Made by a program: the position numbers and the translations under genes. Below, in pieces: positions 4,794-5,713 of a DNA stretch of 5,713 nt (position 1 is the first letter of the stretch; every line of letters starts with the position of its first letter). Location: assembly GCA_036405515.1 (NCBI GenBank), contig DASWXM010000017.1, forward strand, positions 1 to 5,713, written 5' to 3'. A model generated the notes under the pieces. The model had not been told where the DNA came from, did no database searches, and worked only from the letters and a program-made list of their open reading frames with translations. This stretch comes from JASLCR01 sp036405515 (GTDB lineage Bacteria > Patescibacteriota > Saccharimonadia > Saccharimonadales > Saccharimonadaceae).

Positions 4794-5713
4794 CTAACGC
4801 GCAGTTATAGATGCCGTTACTAAGGGATGGTCAGAGACCTTATTGGCTATGTTCGACTTATCAATATTTTTATCCTGAATCCCAATCTGAGAAGCATGGA
4901 TATAGAATATGTGGTCTACATTCGTGTCAGCTCGCGGCTTTCCGCATATCCCAGATCCGTTATTGCCAAAAATATTTGTCATTAGCGGCGTCAGCATACA
5001 CTGTGCGCTCACTTTGCCGTCCGACCCATCATTGAAATCACCAGCAATGAAAATAGGATACCCGTCATCTTTTACGCTATTAATGGCGTTTCGCTCTCTT
5101 TTTAGGGACTCTTCTCGTTTATTCCGAGTTGCCGCATCTGTTCCGTTGACATTGTGAATACCCATAAACCAAATTTTTTTACCAGATCGTTTCTGTTCGA
5201 GTAGTACGAATACCTGCTTCTTTGTACCAGCTGCAGGGACTGAAATATATTCAGTCTTTATCAACTTCCAATCATCCTTGCGCCAAATCACGGCACGTCC
5301 TTGACCTCTTGTATCACCCATAGCAAGCCCCCAAGTATCTGAATACTGCTTACGAATCATCTCACGCTGATCTGGATACACCTCTTGTATGGCAGCAACC
5401 GTCACCTTTTTATCTTCAAGAATTTTCATTGCCTTAGGGAGGCGCACACTGGCGCTTGGCCAATTTGTCTTACTTCCACCTGGCTCGTCTGTATGTTTAG
5501 AGCCAAGGATATTAAAGGTGGCAATTTTAAAATTTAGAAACTTGCCTTTTTCGCCATCACCATTTTGTGCGCCGCTTCCTCCTTCGTCACCCCCCACCCT
5601 CTCCGTCGGTGTATTACTCGCCACTGGTGCGTTGAGATCTCGACTAAACACACCACCAGGGATAAGGAACTGGATAAAGCTATACATCCCTGCAAAGAGG
5701 ACGAGTCCAACCA
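4794..5713 (-). CDS. Membrane-anchored EEP family protein 2, N-terminus outside the window
   Basis: The frame is open from the right edge to a TAG at 4796-4794, giving 306 codons in view. An internal ATG at 5687 would give 297 residues, but the frame continues upstream as VGLVLFAG and together they form one hydrophobic segment (VGLVLFAGMYSFIQFL and onward). The real start is therefore probably beyond 5713. After the anchor comes a linker of about 35 residues rich in Gly, Asn and Asp, then an EEP domain. Numbered from that ATG, motifs are ATFNIL with N59, IQEV with E102, IHNVNG with H178, GDFND with D217 and N219, VDHI with D258, and SDHP with D286 and H287. All expected catalytic positions look intact. 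Two cysteines (C230, C248) could form a disulfide if the domain is exported. The substrate is unknown; nuclease or other phosphodiesterase. Confidence 0.87.
   Translation of the reverse strand, partial: VGLVLFAGMYSFIQFLIPGGVFSRDLNAPVASNTPTERVGGDEGGSGAQNGDGEKGKFLNFKIATFNILGSKHTDEPGGSKTNWPSASVRLPKAMKILEDKKVTVAAIQEVYPDQREMIRKQYSDTWGLAMGDTRGQGRAVIWRKDDWKLIKTEYISVPAAGTKKQVFVLLEQKRSGKKIWFMGIHNVNGTDAATRNKREESLKRERNAINSVKDDGYPIFIAGDFNDGSDGKVSAQCMLTPLMTNIFGNNGSGICGKPRADTNVDHIFYIHASQIGIQDKNIDKSNIANKVSDHPLVTASITAR

Noticed and set aside
4794..5687. ATG at 5687 as the start of EEP protein 2
   Set aside because: It would cut the hydrophobic segment in half, and the AGGG before it is only one base from the ATG. 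The frame stays open upstream, so the start is probably outside the window.
1..5713. CRISPR array, insertion sequence or long repeats
   Set aside because: No regularly spaced repeats, terminal inverted repeats or transposase-like frames were seen.

Overview
The window reads as bacterial chromosome under the standard code: UGA stops the trehalase, and TAA or TAG stop the other genes. There is nothing phage-like or transposon-like. The gene set is a cytoplasmic GH37 trehalase, a TypA/BipA GTPase, a tRNA-Ala with encoded CCA, and two membrane-tethered endonuclease/exonuclease/phosphatase (EEP) proteins. Together with compact spacing and moderate GC, this recalls Candidatus Saccharibacteria (TM7, Patescibacteria/CPR). 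That placement is an impression from gene content and protein style, not a demonstrated assignment.

Layout, left to right. (1) Positions 1-71, minus: the first 24 codons of a gene leaving the window, with a basic N-terminus running into a hydrophobic stretch. Its good sigma70-type promoter overlaps the end of the trehalase gene. (2) 106-1692, minus: complete trehalase. (3) 1693-1777: a rho-independent terminator for the GTPase gene, followed at once by a TATAAT box 7 nt from the trehalase ATG. (4) 1778-3598, minus: complete typA/bipA. (5) 3599-3744: a divergent control region with back-to-back promoters for typA (minus) and the first EEP gene (plus). (6) 3745-4617, plus: EEP protein 1. (7) 4634-4710, minus: tRNA-Ala(GGC) with a probable promoter of its own. 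(8) 4794 to the right edge, minus: EEP protein 2, whose 5' end lies outside the window.

No single pathway links these genes. Trehalase would release glucose from trehalose in the cytoplasm. TypA acts on the ribosome, and tRNA-Ala belongs to the same translation machinery. The two EEP proteins have an N-terminal hydrophobic anchor with the catalytic domain predicted outside the membrane. In a small-genome, host-dependent bacterium they could degrade external nucleic acid or another phosphodiester; that role is inferred.

Most worth following up: leaderless-type start architecture at two genes (-10 box 7-8 nt from the ATG, no Shine-Dalgarno); a typA leader in which a small hairpin could bring a distant AAGGAG into register; a likely Asp-to-Asn change in EEP protein 1 at the residue that orients the catalytic His; and the convergence of two tethered EEP genes on a tRNA. 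I see no clear previously undescribed system.
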